This document shows, one piece after another, positions 1 to 11,536 of a stretch of 50,136 nucleotides of DNA; the first letter of the stretch is position 1; the number at the start of each line of letters is the position of its first letter. The stretch is from Synechococcus sp. CCY 0621 (GTDB lineage: Bacteria > Cyanobacteriota > Cyanobacteriia > PCC-6307 > Cyanobiaceae). The notes beneath the pieces were generated by a model. That model was given only the letters and a program-made list of their open reading frames with translations, searched no databases and was not told the DNA's origin. The translations under genes and the position numbers were made by a program. The stretch covers positions 1 to 50,136 of the forward strand of contig NZ_JAFKRH010000034.1 of NCBI RefSeq assembly GCF_019038465.1, written 5' to 3'.

Positions 1-141
1 CGTGATGGCCAGCAGCTCTATCCGATCGAGGCCGTGGCCGCCGACGGGGAGCAGAAGCGCAGCATCACCATGGAATTCCGCCGCTCCACGCCGGAAGACA
101 ACAGCAACCCCGCCAGCCAGGCCGTGGCCGAGTGGTTCTGA
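1..141 (+). CDS. C-terminal end of an unidentified protein (partial)
   Basis: An open frame runs in from the left edge and ends at TGA 139-141. It gives a 46-residue hydrophilic tail rich in Glu, Arg and Asn that ends in AEWF. I do not recognise the family. The stop overlaps the start of the next gene in an ATGA arrangement, so the two are probably co-translated. The coding reading rests on that overlap and on GC-rich codon use; nothing upstream is visible. Confidence 0.6.
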   Translation, partial: RDGQQLYPIEAVAADGEQKRSITMEFRRSTPEDNSNPASQAVAEWF

Positions 142-347
142 TGGACACCCCCGCCAGCTCCAACCGCAACCTGCTCAAGCTGGTCGTGGCCCTCACCCCC
201 ATGGCCGGCACCATCCTCTTCCCGCTGGTGGTGCCGATCCTGATGCTGCGGGTCAGCATCGCTTCGGGGGTGATCGCCGCCGTGGTGATCGGCACCCTCT
301 GGTTCGTCGCCATGCTCAGCACCTCGGAGATGCCCGGTCACCACTGA
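141..347 (+). CDS. Small two-helix membrane protein (68 aa), unknown function
   Basis: The ATG at 141 overlaps the previous stop (ATGA). An in-frame GTG lies 9 nt upstream, but the overlapping ATG is the more natural start. The protein has a short polar N-terminus followed by two hydrophobic segments, about residues 13-35 and 39-57, and ends SEMPGHH. It resembles the short conserved hypothetical membrane proteins common in picocyanobacteria. No catalytic motif is visible. The tight coupling suggests it acts with the truncated upstream gene, but no function can be given. Confidence 0.7.
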   Translation: MDTPASSNRNLLKLVVALTPMAGTILFPLVVPILMLRVSIASGVIAAVVIGTLWFVAMLSTSEMPGHH

Positions 348-423
348 GTCGCCACGGGGGCTCCCCGGAAACGTCCGCCGCCGGGAAGGCTGAAGCAGCG
401 CACCCTGCCGCGCCTGCCAGCCC

Positions 424-1854
424 ATGGTCCCTGCTGTCTTCCTCTGTCCGCTCCGGCGCGCCACCGGGGCCCTCGCCGGCTTGGCCGCACCCCTGCTGCT
501 GGCGGGCTGCGGCCCCGCGCCGGCGGCCCTGAGCGGGGGATCGGCCCAGGCCCTGCCCCTGCCAGCGGGCATCCGGGTAGCCTTCAACCACCGCGGCGAC
601 AGCCGCTACCGCAGCCCGATCAGCGGCCAGTGGCGCCAGGGGGATGACCTTGAGGCCCTGCTGCTCGAAAGCATCCGCGAGGCCCGCCAGGAGATCCTGG
701 TGGCGGTGCAGGAACTCTCGCTGCCCACGCTGGCGGAGGCCCTGGCGGAACGGCACCGCCGCGGCGTGCGGGTGCGGGTGGTGCTCGAGAACCTCTACAG
801 CACCCCCTGGAGCCAGCAGCATCCGGTGGATCTGCCGCCCCACCAGCGCCAGCGCCAGCAGCAGCTGGCGGCCCTCGGCCAGGGGGACGCCGTCGCCGTG
901 CTGCAGCGTGCCGGCGTGCCGCTGCTTGATGACACGGCCGACGGCAGCCGCGGCAGCGGCCTCATGCACCACAAGTTCCTGGTGGTCGACGGCCGGGTGG
1001 TCGTGACCGGCTCAGCCAACTTCAGCCCCTCCTGCGTCCATGGCGATGCGGGCGCGCCCAGCACCCGCGGCAACGCCAACCACCTGCTGCGCTTCGACAG
1101 TCCCGCCCTGGCCGGGGTGTTCGCCGCCGAATTCGCCCGGCTCTGGGGCGATGGCCCCGGCGGCCAACCCGACAGCCGCTTCGGCATCGCCAAGGAGGGC
1201 GGCGGCCCCCAGGTGGTCGACGTGGCCGGCACACCGGTGGAGGTGCTCTTCTCCCCCCACCGCCGCCGTGATCCCAACCACGGCCTGGCCTGGCTGGAAA
1301 CCAAGCTGGCCACCACCCGCCGGCGCCTCGATCTGGCCCTGTTCGTCTTCTCGGGCCAGAACCTGGCCGACCGGTTGCAGGAGCTGCATGGCCGGGGCGT
1401 GAAGCTGCGTCTGCTGGCGGATCCGGGCTTCGCCAACCGGGCCTTCAGCGAAACCCTCGACCTGCTCGGCGTGGCCCTGCCCGACCAGGACTGCAAGATC
1501 GAGGCGGACAACCGGGCCTGGAGCGCGCCGCTGGAAGGGGTGGGCACGCCCCAGCTGGCCCGCGGCGACAAACTGCACCACAAGTTCGCCGTGCTCGATG
1601 GCCGGGAGGTGATCACCGGCAGCTTCAACTGGAGCCCCTCAGCCGCGTTCCAGAACGATGAAACCCTGCTGCTGATCCGCTCCCCCGTGCTGGCGCGCCA
1701 CTTCGAAGCGGAAGTCGACCGCCTCTGGCGTGGGGCCGAACTGGGCGTCAGCGGCCGGCTGGCGCGCCGCATGGAGCAGCGGCGGCGCACCTGTGGCAGC
1801 GGAACACAGCGGGCTGCCGCGGCCGCGCCCACGGCGGCGACTACGATTCGGTAA
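424..1854 (+). CDS. Phospholipase D-like lipoprotein with two HKD motifs
   Basis: This 476-aa protein belongs to the PLD/phosphatidyltransferase superfamily. The N-terminus is a lipoprotein signal with lipobox LLAGC (Cys29), placing it on the periplasmic side of a membrane. Two HxKxxxxD motifs are present: H182-K184-D189, followed by GSANFS, and H385-K387-D392, followed by GSFNWS. Both catalytic halves are therefore intact and probably form one bilobed active site. Family members hydrolyse or transfer phosphodiester bonds in lipids or nucleic acids; the substrate cannot be read here. The C-terminal ~45 residues are Arg/Ala-rich and look disordered. Start: the ATG at 424 leads straight into the signal peptide. 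Confidence 0.9.
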   Translation: MVPAVFLCPLRRATGALAGLAAPLLLAGCGPAPAALSGGSAQALPLPAGIRVAFNHRGDSRYRSPISGQWRQGDDLEALLLESIREARQEILVAVQELSLPTLAEALAERHRRGVRVRVVLENLYSTPWSQQHPVDLPPHQRQRQQQLAALGQGDAVAVLQRAGVPLLDDTADGSRGSGLMHHKFLVVDGRVVVTGSANFSPSCVHGDAGAPSTRGNANHLLRFDSPALAGVFAAEFARLWGDGPGGQPDSRFGIAKEGGGPQVVDVAGTPVEVLFSPHRRRDPNHGLAWLETKLATTRRRLDLALFVFSGQNLADRLQELHGRGVKLRLLADPGFANRAFSETLDLLGVALPDQDCKIEADNRAWSAPLEGVGTPQLARGDKLHHKFAVLDGREVITGSFNWSPSAAFQNDETLLLIRSPVLARHFEAEVDRLWRGAELGVSGRLARRMEQRRRTCGSGTQRAAAAAPTAATTIR

Positions 1855-1871
1855 CGCTCATTACACGATCC

Positions 1872-2132
1872 ATGGACCCGGTGTCCACTCCCGCCGCCCC
1901 CACCAGCTCCCGCCAGGTCACCCCACGCCTGGATGCCATCAACCTGATGCTGCGGGACCTGCACACCCGCCACGACGAAATCCGCCACCGTGCCGCCTTC
2001 CGGGGCTGCACCAGCGAGCTGCTGACCGTTCAGCAGGAACTGGTCGACTACCTGCTCAGGATGAAGAACTCGCTCCAGGGGGCGGACACCGCCAACCCCG
2101 AGGAAGGCCTCAACTACAACTCCTTCACCTGA
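1872..2132 (+). CDS. Conserved hypothetical protein (86 aa)
   Basis: This small soluble protein has a Pro/Ser/Thr-rich N-terminus (about 20 residues) and then a helical core with heptad-like Leu spacing (RLDAINLMLRDLH ... LLTVQQELVDYLLRMK). Its make-up fits a short cyanobacterial protein that dimerises through helices, but I do not recognise a named family. A TACGAT element at 1842-1847 could act as a -10. The stop TGA (2130-2132) is embedded in CTGA, directly before the frame of the FAD monooxygenase. Confidence 0.75.
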   Translation: MDPVSTPAAPTSSRQVTPRLDAINLMLRDLHTRHDEIRHRAAFRGCTSELLTVQQELVDYLLRMKNSLQGADTANPEEGLNYNSFT

Positions 2133-2161
2133 ACAGCCCGTCCGGGCCCGCCGCCAGCCGG

Positions 2162-3373
2162 GTGGTGGTGGTGGGGGCCGGTCCGGCCGGCGCCAGCCTG
2201 GCCCTGCTCCTGGCCCGCCGCGGCCTCCCGGTCGACCTGATCGACGCCACCGGCCGTGGCGGCCGGCCCTTCCGCGGCGAGGGGCTGATGCCCAGCGGCC
2301 TGGCGGCCCTGGCCGCCATGGGCCTGCAGCCCCTGCCGCCGGCGGTGGCCCAGCGGCCCCTGGCGGCCTGGAGCTTCTTCCTCGATGGCGAGCTCCTGTT
2401 CGAGGCGCCCGAGCCCATGGGCAGCCCCCTCCCCTGCACCCTGATCGACCAGGACACGCTGCTGCAGGAGTTGCTGGCCCAGGCGAGCCGGCTGGAAGGC
2501 TTCCGGTTCCACGCCGGCCAGGCCGCCACCGACCTGCTGGAGCAGGACGGCCGCATCGCCGGGGTGCGCCTGGCGGACGGCAGCGCCCTGGAGGCCGACC
2601 TGGTGGTGGCCTGCGATGGCCGGGAGTCGATGCTGCGCCGCAAGGCGGGGCTGGAGCTGGAGAGCGCCCCCAGCCCCCTCGACGTGCTTTGGTTCCGGCT
2701 GGAGGCCCCCGGATCCGAGGCGCTGGTGCATTGGCTGGCCGGCCGCTTCGTGACCGTGGTGGGCGCCGCCGGCAGCTATGCCCTGTTCCCCTCCGCCCGT
2801 GGCGGCGTGCAGCTCGGCTGGGCGATCGAGCCGGGTGGCGCCGCCCCGGCTCCGACCCCGGCCAGCCCCGGGGAGTGGCTGGCGCTCTGGGCCCGGGACG
2901 CCCCCGAGCCCCTGGCCCGGTTGCTGCGGAGCTTGGTGGCGGCGGCCGTGCAGGGGCCGGTGCGGCTGCCGGTGCGGGTGGGGCTGTGCCCGTGCTGGCA
3001 GCGGCCGGGCCTGCTGCTGCTCGGCGATGCCGCCCACCCGATGAGCCCGCTGCGGGCCCAGGGGATCAACATGGCCCTGCGCGATGCCCTGGTGGCCGCC
3101 AGGCACCTGGAACCCGCCCTGCTGGAGGCTGAACCGGCCGCCATCGACGCAGCCACAGCGGCGATCGCCGCCCGCCGGCTGCCGGAGATCCGGCGCATCC
3201 AGCAGCTGCAGCAGGAGGAAGCCCGCCGGGCCGATCTGCTGCGGCGGCGGCACCGGCTGCGGAGTCTGCTGGCCCGCACCGCCCGCTGGAGCGGCCCCCT
3301 GCTGGAGCGGCGCTGGCGGGCCACGCAGTGGGAACTGCGCAACGGCGTTGAGGCGATCGCCACGGACCTCTGA
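2162..3373 (+). CDS. FAD-dependent monooxygenase, PHBH/UbiH-like
   Basis: This is a flavoprotein hydroxylase of the p-hydroxybenzoate hydroxylase fold. The dinucleotide-binding GxGxxG (GAGPAG) lies at the very N-terminus. A CDGRES stretch matches the family DG motif, and LLLGDAAHPMSPLRAQG, with the FAD-ribose Asp near residue 289, is the GD motif. About 403 aa fits the family. The start is uncertain: in frame there is no ATG, GTG or TTG between the upstream gene and the Rossmann strand. The choices are GTG 2162, used here, which trims the first strand to Met, or CTG 2129, which sits in CTGA over the previous stop and restores a normal N-terminus. The substrate is unknown. Confidence 0.85.
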   Translation: MVVVGAGPAGASLALLLARRGLPVDLIDATGRGGRPFRGEGLMPSGLAALAAMGLQPLPPAVAQRPLAAWSFFLDGELLFEAPEPMGSPLPCTLIDQDTLLQELLAQASRLEGFRFHAGQAATDLLEQDGRIAGVRLADGSALEADLVVACDGRESMLRRKAGLELESAPSPLDVLWFRLEAPGSEALVHWLAGRFVTVVGAAGSYALFPSARGGVQLGWAIEPGGAAPAPTPASPGEWLALWARDAPEPLARLLRSLVAAAVQGPVRLPVRVGLCPCWQRPGLLLLGDAAHPMSPLRAQGINMALRDALVAARHLEPALLEAEPAAIDAATAAIAARRLPEIRRIQQLQQEEARRADLLRRRHRLRSLLARTARWSGPLLERRWRATQWELRNGVEAIATDL

Positions 3374-3408
3374 GCGGCGGCCATGATTGGGGGACCTCCC
3401 CGCCAGCC

Positions 3409-6305
<2,897 letters not shown>

Positions 6306-6318
6306 GCGGCCAGGCTCC

Positions 6319-7680
6319 ATGAGGCCCCCCGGCGCCACCCTTCCCTGGCTGATGGCGGCCTGGGTCTGCAGTGCCAACGGGCCCCTGCTCGCCCAGGACC
6401 TGCTGCCGGCGCCGGCGCCCCAGGCGGCCGTCGAGGCGCTCGAGGCCACCCGTTTCGCGCCCACCACCACCGTCAACCTGCAGATCAACGGCGTCCTGGG
6501 GGCCCTCCAGTACGACGGCAGTGCGGTGGACCGTGCCCGCAACACCGCGGTGGGGGCGCCGCTGCTGAACGGCGTCAGCCTCAACCACGAGCTGCGCCTG
6601 ACGATCGACACCAGCTTCACGGGCCAGGACCTGTTCCGAATCCGCCTGCGCAGCGGCGACTTCGCCCCCTCCGGCTTCTTCTCCAACCCGCCCACCCCCC
6701 TGACGCGCCTGGATGTGGCCTTCCAGGAACCGGCCTGCGCCGCGGGGGAGCAGGGGTGCTCCGGCCGGCTGGTGAGCATCAACAGGGCCTACCTGCAGCT
6801 GCCGCTCAGCCCCGAGATCCGGCTCAGCGTCGGGCCACGGATCATGCAGCTCGACATGCTCCCCGTCTGGCCGAGTGTCTACAACGCCTCGCCGATCCTG
6901 GATCTGTTCCAGTTCGCCGGCTCGCCCGGCACCTACAGCAAACGGCTGGGGGGAGGCTTCGGACTCTGGTGGCAGCCCCGCGGCGATTTGCAGGGGCTGA
7001 GCCTGGGCTACGCCTACGTGGCCGGCCAGGCCGGGGGCAGCGCGCAGGGGGCTGGCCTGTTCTCCGGCTCCTCCTCCCAGACCAGCACCCTGCAGCTGGC
7101 CCTGAGCCGGCCCCAGTGGAACATCACCGGCGCCTACAGCCTGAGCGGCCCCCCGGTGCGGCTCCGGGGCACCCCCCTGGCCAGTCAGCTGGCGTCCGCT
7201 GGCCGCGACGGCAACCTGGGATCCTGGTCGCTGGCGGGCTACTGGCAGCCCCGCCGCTCCGGCTGGCTCCCCTCGATCAGCGCCGGCTGGGGCCAGGACT
7301 CCTTCCGCTTCGGCACCCCGGCGGTGGCCGGCCTCTCGGGGGTGCGCAGCCGCTCCTGGTACACCGGCCTGGTCTGGAGCGACGTCCTGGGGGTAGGCAA
7401 CAGCCTGGGGCTGGCCGTCGGCTCCCCAGCCCAAGTGGTCGCGATCCAGACGCCCAGCCAGAGCGCGATCGACGAACGGGGGCTGGCCTTCGAGCTCTTC
7501 TACCGGATCCAGCTCAGCGATGAGCTCTCGGTGACGCCGGCACTCTTCTGGCTGAGTCGGCCCAGGGGCGCCCTCACCGGAAGCTCGGAGATCTCCCAGG
7601 CCCTGCTGTTCCCCGCAGCGTCAGGGGAAGCCAGCCTCGGTGTGTGGGCCGGACTGGTCCGGACGACCCTGCGCTTCTGA
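6319..7680 (+). CDS. Cyanobacterial outer-membrane porin, OprB-like, without SLH domain
   Basis: After a short signal peptide (cleaved near LLAQ), the protein opens with FAPTTTVNLQINGVLGAL, the typical first strand of cyanobacterial SomA/iron-uptake porins. It continues as alternating aromatic/polar beta strands and ends with a C-terminal phenylalanine (RTTLRF), the usual outer-membrane assembly signal. At 453 aa it corresponds to the barrel alone: the N-terminal SLH and coiled-coil region that anchors most cyanobacterial porins to peptidoglycan is missing. Substrate selectivity cannot be read. It follows pgm by 13 bases and may be read through from it. Confidence 0.88.
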   Translation: MRPPGATLPWLMAAWVCSANGPLLAQDLLPAPAPQAAVEALEATRFAPTTTVNLQINGVLGALQYDGSAVDRARNTAVGAPLLNGVSLNHELRLTIDTSFTGQDLFRIRLRSGDFAPSGFFSNPPTPLTRLDVAFQEPACAAGEQGCSGRLVSINRAYLQLPLSPEIRLSVGPRIMQLDMLPVWPSVYNASPILDLFQFAGSPGTYSKRLGGGFGLWWQPRGDLQGLSLGYAYVAGQAGGSAQGAGLFSGSSSQTSTLQLALSRPQWNITGAYSLSGPPVRLRGTPLASQLASAGRDGNLGSWSLAGYWQPRRSGWLPSISAGWGQDSFRFGTPAVAGLSGVRSRSWYTGLVWSDVLGVGNSLGLAVGSPAQVVAIQTPSQSAIDERGLAFELFYRIQLSDELSVTPALFWLSRPRGALTGSSEISQALLFPAASGEASLGVWAGLVRTTLRF

Positions 7681-7707
7681 GTCCTCCGCCCCGAAACCAC
7701 CACCGGA

Positions 7708-8907
7708 TCAGCCGAACCAGTTGAGGAAACGCTGGATCACCACGGCGTTGCTGATGTCCACGAAGAAGCCCGACACCAGCGGCACGATGATGAAGGCCCG
7801 GTGGGCGGGGCCGTAGGTCTGCGCCACCGCCGACATGTTGGCCATCGCCGTGGGGGTGGCCCCCAGGGAGATGCCACCGAAGCCGGCGCAGATCACGGCG
7901 GCCTCGTAGTCGCGGCCCATCACCTTGAACACCACGAACAGGGCGAACAGGAAGGACACCACGAACTGGGCGGCGAGGATGGCCAGGATGGGGCCCGCGA
8001 GGGAGGCGATGGTCCAGAGCTGCAGGCTCATCAGGGACATCGTCAGGAAGATGCCCAGGGCGATGTCCGAGACGATGGCCAGGGAGCGAGGGGCGGCCAG
8101 GCAACGGATCGGCAGCAGCCGCGGCACGGTGTTGGTGAGGAAGATCGCCGCGAACAGGCAGCAGACGAACAGGGGCAGGTTGCTGCCGGCGGCCTTCAGC
8201 ACCTCATGCAGCACCTCCCCCAGGCCCAGGCTGACGTTGAGCCAGAAGAGAGTGCCCAGCAGGCTGAAGTAGGTGACCGCCTCCTGCTCCCTGTCCGGGG
8301 TGCCGCCCTCGGGCTCGGCCATGGCCGCGGCCTGCGGCGTCTTGAGCCGGTGGCGGCGGATCAGGATCCGGGCGATCGGTCCGCCCATCAGCGAGGCCAG
8401 CACCAGACCGAAGGTGGCGCAGGCGATGCCGATCTCAAGGGCATTGCTGATGCCGTGGCTCTCGGCGAAGCGGGGTGCCCAGGCGATCGCCGTGCCGTGC
8501 CCCCCCAGCAGAGACACCGACCCCCCCAGCAGACCCACCAGGGGATTCAGCCCCAGCAGCGCGGCCATGCCGATCCCGGTGAGGTTCTGCAGGATCATGT
8601 AACCCACGGTGGTGCCCACCAGGATCAGCAGGGGCCACCCCCCCGACAGCAGGGTCTTGATGTCGGCATTGAGGCCGATGGCCGCAAAGAAATAGAGCAG
8701 CAGAAAATCCCGCGTCTGCAGATTGAAGCTGATCTCCGTCCCGTTGATCGCATGGACCAGGGCCAGAAGAAGACAAACGAGCAGCCCGCTGGTGACCGGC
8801 TCTGGAATGTTGAACTCCCGCAGGAAGCCCACCTTCCGGTTCAGCCAACGACCGATCGCCAGCACCACGATGGCGATGTTGAAGGTCGCGAAGCTTTCAA
8901 ACTGCAT
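7708..8907 (-). CDS. gltS: Sodium/glutamate symporter GltS
   Basis: This is an inner-membrane Na+-driven glutamate carrier of the ESS family. The 399-aa protein has about ten hydrophobic helices and two inverted halves. Characteristic stretches are NIPEPVTSGLL near the start, GGHGTAIAWAP in the first re-entrant region and GFGGISLGATPTAMANM in the second. The length is normal. It is convergent with the porin (27-base gap, no clear hairpin) and sits at the end of a - strand series that also holds glutaminase, suggesting a shared role in glutamate/glutamine use. Confidence 0.95.
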   Translation of the reverse strand: MQFESFATFNIAIVVLAIGRWLNRKVGFLREFNIPEPVTSGLLVCLLLALVHAINGTEISFNLQTRDFLLLYFFAAIGLNADIKTLLSGGWPLLILVGTTVGYMILQNLTGIGMAALLGLNPLVGLLGGSVSLLGGHGTAIAWAPRFAESHGISNALEIGIACATFGLVLASLMGGPIARILIRRHRLKTPQAAAMAEPEGGTPDREQEAVTYFSLLGTLFWLNVSLGLGEVLHEVLKAAGSNLPLFVCCLFAAIFLTNTVPRLLPIRCLAAPRSLAIVSDIALGIFLTMSLMSLQLWTIASLAGPILAILAAQFVVSFLFALFVVFKVMGRDYEAAVICAGFGGISLGATPTAMANMSAVAQTYGPAHRAFIIVPLVSGFFVDISNAVVIQRFLNWFG

Positions 8908-8912
8908 GGGTT

Positions 8913-9386
8913 TTAATCACAGCCCTGGACAGAGATGCGATAGCTGAATCCAAGGGCGGCCGGTGTGGTGGACGAGCCCACCCGGAAATTCATCAGCCTG
9001 GTGCGCTTGCCAGGAACCGCCTGGAAAGGTCCGAACATCCGGCCCGTGCCTGGCTCAAAGGTCGGTGTTTCGTTGATCACCTGCAGGTTGCTGCCGTCGG
9101 TGAACACCATGAAGCCGGACACCGGGAAGCTGGCCCGCTCGGTGGAGGCCGATGTGAAGAAGAAGCGATAACTGCGGAAGTTGCGATCCACGATGAAGTC
9201 GGTGTTCCAGTTCGTCCGGCCCACGAGCCGGTCCGGCCCGATCCGCTTGGACACCACCGGGTTGCCGCCGCCCCCAAGTGGCATCAGAAAGCGGCAGCTG
9301 GCCTGCGCCGCCGGAACTCCGGTGGCCGCCGTAGCGGCAAGGGCCGTGAGGGTGGCAAGGATCGCGCGATTCACAGGCAAGGGCAT
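8913..9386 (-). CDS. Secreted hypothetical protein (157 aa)
   Basis: I took ATG 9386 (MPLPVNRAILATL...) as the start because it gives a compact signal peptide cleaved after AAQA; an in-frame ATG at 9428 would add 14 residues. The mature domain is beta-rich with many Phe, Tyr and Arg residues and one Cys near each end (ASCRFLMP; VQGCD), which could pair. No family is recognised. It ends 5 bases before the gltS start, so it is probably co-transcribed with it. Confidence 0.75.
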   Translation of the reverse strand: MPLPVNRAILATLTALAATAATGVPAAQASCRFLMPLGGGGNPVVSKRIGPDRLVGRTNWNTDFIVDRNFRSYRFFFTSASTERASFPVSGFMVFTDGSNLQVINETPTFEPGTGRMFGPFQAVPGKRTRLMNFRVGSSTTPAALGFSYRISVQGCD

Positions 9387-9455
9387 AGCGAGGAGATCGG
9401 TTAAGAGCAGCATGACAGACGCCTGCAAGACGGGGGCCTGGCCGTGGTCGGCGGT

Positions 9456-10460
9456 CTAATCCTCAACCGCCGGGGTGAGAATGATGGCTTCCTGCTGCTG
9501 GCGTTCGGAATGAATCCAGATTGCGATCATGCCGGCAATGGGGATCGAAAGGAACACCCCCAACAGGCCAGCGACCCGCTGTCCGATGAACAGGGCCAAA
9601 AAGAGAATCACCGGATTGAGCTCCATCGCCTCACCCATCACCTTGGGCCGGACGATGTTGTCCTGAATCTGACCGAGCAGCACGGACGCGATCAAGGCCC
9701 GCAAGCCGATGTCTCCCCCCTGGGAGGCGAAGACCATCAACGAGATCAACACGATGCCAAGGGTGGCGCCGATCCCGGGGATCACATCAAGAACCCCCAC
9801 AATGACGGCCAGAATCAAGCTGTATTTCACACCGAGCAGCGGGAAGATCACGGCCGTTGAGACGGTCAGAAATACCATCAGCAGCAGCTGACCGCGAATG
9901 AATCCCAGGACGCTCTGCAGAAAGGTCTCGGCGAAACGATCACGGTGCCGCTCAGGAATCAGCCCCAGGAATCCTTTCCAGAGCTTCTCCCCGTCGATCA
10001 GCATGTAGAGACTGATCACCGCACCGAAAATCAGCGTGAAGATCCCGGAAAACACGGTTTGCAACAACCCCAGTCCCGTCAGCAGGCCCTCCTGCAGCAG
10101 CGTTGTGATTCTGTCGAATCCATAGGTTTTGAGGTATTGATGCAAGGGCGTGAGGTCCTGCTGCTTCAAGGTGCCTTGCAGATCCAGCAGCAGACCCTGG
10201 CCCTGGTTGAGCACCTGCAGGCCAATGCCAGTGACGAAGCCCACCAGCAGGATCAGGGCGCCGCAGGAAACGGCGGCGATCGACCATCCCCGCGGCAGAT
10301 AGCGGCACAGCCACTTCACCGGGATGTTGAGCAGGGCCGCCACGATGGCGGCTGCCGTGAACACCGCAATCGTGCCCGAAAAGTAGTTGAAGATCACCAC
10401 CGTGACGCCGATACAGGCCACCAGCAGGAGATAGCGCACGAGATTGGTGGTGCTGATCAT
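9456..10460 (-). CDS. AI-2E family (PerM/TqsA-type) transporter
   Basis: This 334-aa polytopic protein has about seven to eight hydrophobic helices. The conserved core reads GVLDVIPGIGATLG and GQIQDNIVRPKVMGEAMELNP, followed by LFIGQRVAGLLGVFLSIPIAG, the signature of PF01594. The family includes autoinducer-2 exporters and Na+/H+ antiporters, so the substrate is open. The ATG at 10460 leads into the first helix. It stands 74 bases downstream of glutaminase on the same strand. Confidence 0.92.
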   Translation of the reverse strand: MISTTNLVRYLLLVACIGVTVVIFNYFSGTIAVFTAAAIVAALLNIPVKWLCRYLPRGWSIAAVSCGALILLVGFVTGIGLQVLNQGQGLLLDLQGTLKQQDLTPLHQYLKTYGFDRITTLLQEGLLTGLGLLQTVFSGIFTLIFGAVISLYMLIDGEKLWKGFLGLIPERHRDRFAETFLQSVLGFIRGQLLLMVFLTVSTAVIFPLLGVKYSLILAVIVGVLDVIPGIGATLGIVLISLMVFASQGGDIGLRALIASVLLGQIQDNIVRPKVMGEAMELNPVILFLALFIGQRVAGLLGVFLSIPIAGMIAIWIHSERQQQEAIILTPAVED

Positions 10461-10534
10461 GGCGACAAAAGGCCCCCTGCTGAAGCTGGATCGTAGACAG
10501 GCGAGGCCGTCATCTCCCTTGCGGCGACCATGCT

Positions 10535-11521
10535 TCAGCGGCTCCCCTCGGGCCGGGAGGCGAACAGATTCAGGCCCAGGCGTTCGGAGAGAAAGCGCGC
10601 GGTGAGCTGGCCGCGCACACTGTTGCCCGCCTCATCGAGGGGAGGCGAATACGTCGCCAGGCCCCCCTTGCCCGGGGCCACGGTGATCATGCCTCCGGCC
10701 ACGCCGCTCTTCCCCGGCAGGCCGGTGGCATACAGCCAGTCGCCAGAGGTTTCGTAGAGCCCCGCCGTCACCATCACCGCCAGCACGTGCTGGCAATGAA
10801 TCGCCTCGATCACCTGCTCGCCCGTGACCGGCTGGCATCCGCCATTGGCCAGGGTGGCGGCCATCACGGCCAGGTCGGCCGCCGTGACACTCAGGGAACA
10901 CTGGCGGGTGTAGAGCTCGGTGGCCTCGTCGGGATCCCACCAGATGCGGTCATGGTCGCTCAGCAGCGTGGCCAGACCGGCGTTGCGGCGATTGCTGGCC
11001 AGCTCCGAATCGAAGACCCGCTCGTCGACCTCCAGCGTTCGGCCGGCGAAACGGGAGAAGCCCTCTTGGATGAAGGCCCATTTGTCTTCGCTGCTGGCCC
11101 CTGGCGCCAGGCTGGTGGCGGCGATCGCCCCGGCGTTCACCATCGGATTGGAAAGACCCTCACCGCTGCGCTCCACCGCCAGGACGGAATTGAACGGCAG
11201 GCCGGTGCTGTTGACGCCGAGCTTCTCGCGGGCCTCCTCCTCACCGATGGCCTGGCAGATCAACGCGAACAGGAACGGCTTGGAGATGCTCTGGATGCTG
11301 AAGGCCACCCGGGCCTCACCCGCCTCGAACAACGCCCCCCCGCAACTCGACACACAAAGCCCGAAATGCTCGGGGGCGGCTGCCGCCAGGGCGGGGATGT
11401 AGTCGGCCACCTGGCCATCCAGAACCGGCGCGAAGCGGCCATGGGCCTCCGCCACCAGCGCCTGCACCACCTCGGCCGTGGGCAGGTGGCCGTTGGACAC
11501 CCATTCGGAAACGGACCACAT
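10535..11521 (-). CDS. glsA: Glutaminase
   Basis: It hydrolyses L-glutamine to glutamate and ammonia. The 328-aa protein belongs to the serine beta-lactamase-like glutaminase family, with SxxK nucleophile motif S78-I-S-K81, then NPMVNAGAI, ELASNRRNAGLA, the YTRQCSLSVTAADLA stretch and a C-terminal GVAGGMITVAPGKGGLA loop. The length is normal and it is cytosolic. It lies 15 bases downstream of the Anbu-type peptidase, so the two likely form a unit; the gltS gene further along fits handling of the product glutamate. Confidence 0.96.
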   Translation of the reverse strand: MWSVSEWVSNGHLPTAEVVQALVAEAHGRFAPVLDGQVADYIPALAAAAPEHFGLCVSSCGGALFEAGEARVAFSIQSISKPFLFALICQAIGEEEAREKLGVNSTGLPFNSVLAVERSGEGLSNPMVNAGAIAATSLAPGASSEDKWAFIQEGFSRFAGRTLEVDERVFDSELASNRRNAGLATLLSDHDRIWWDPDEATELYTRQCSLSVTAADLAVMAATLANGGCQPVTGEQVIEAIHCQHVLAVMVTAGLYETSGDWLYATGLPGKSGVAGGMITVAPGKGGLATYSPPLDEAGNSVRGQLTARFLSERLGLNLFASRPEGSR

Positions 11522-11536
11522 GGAGGGAAAGCGGGA

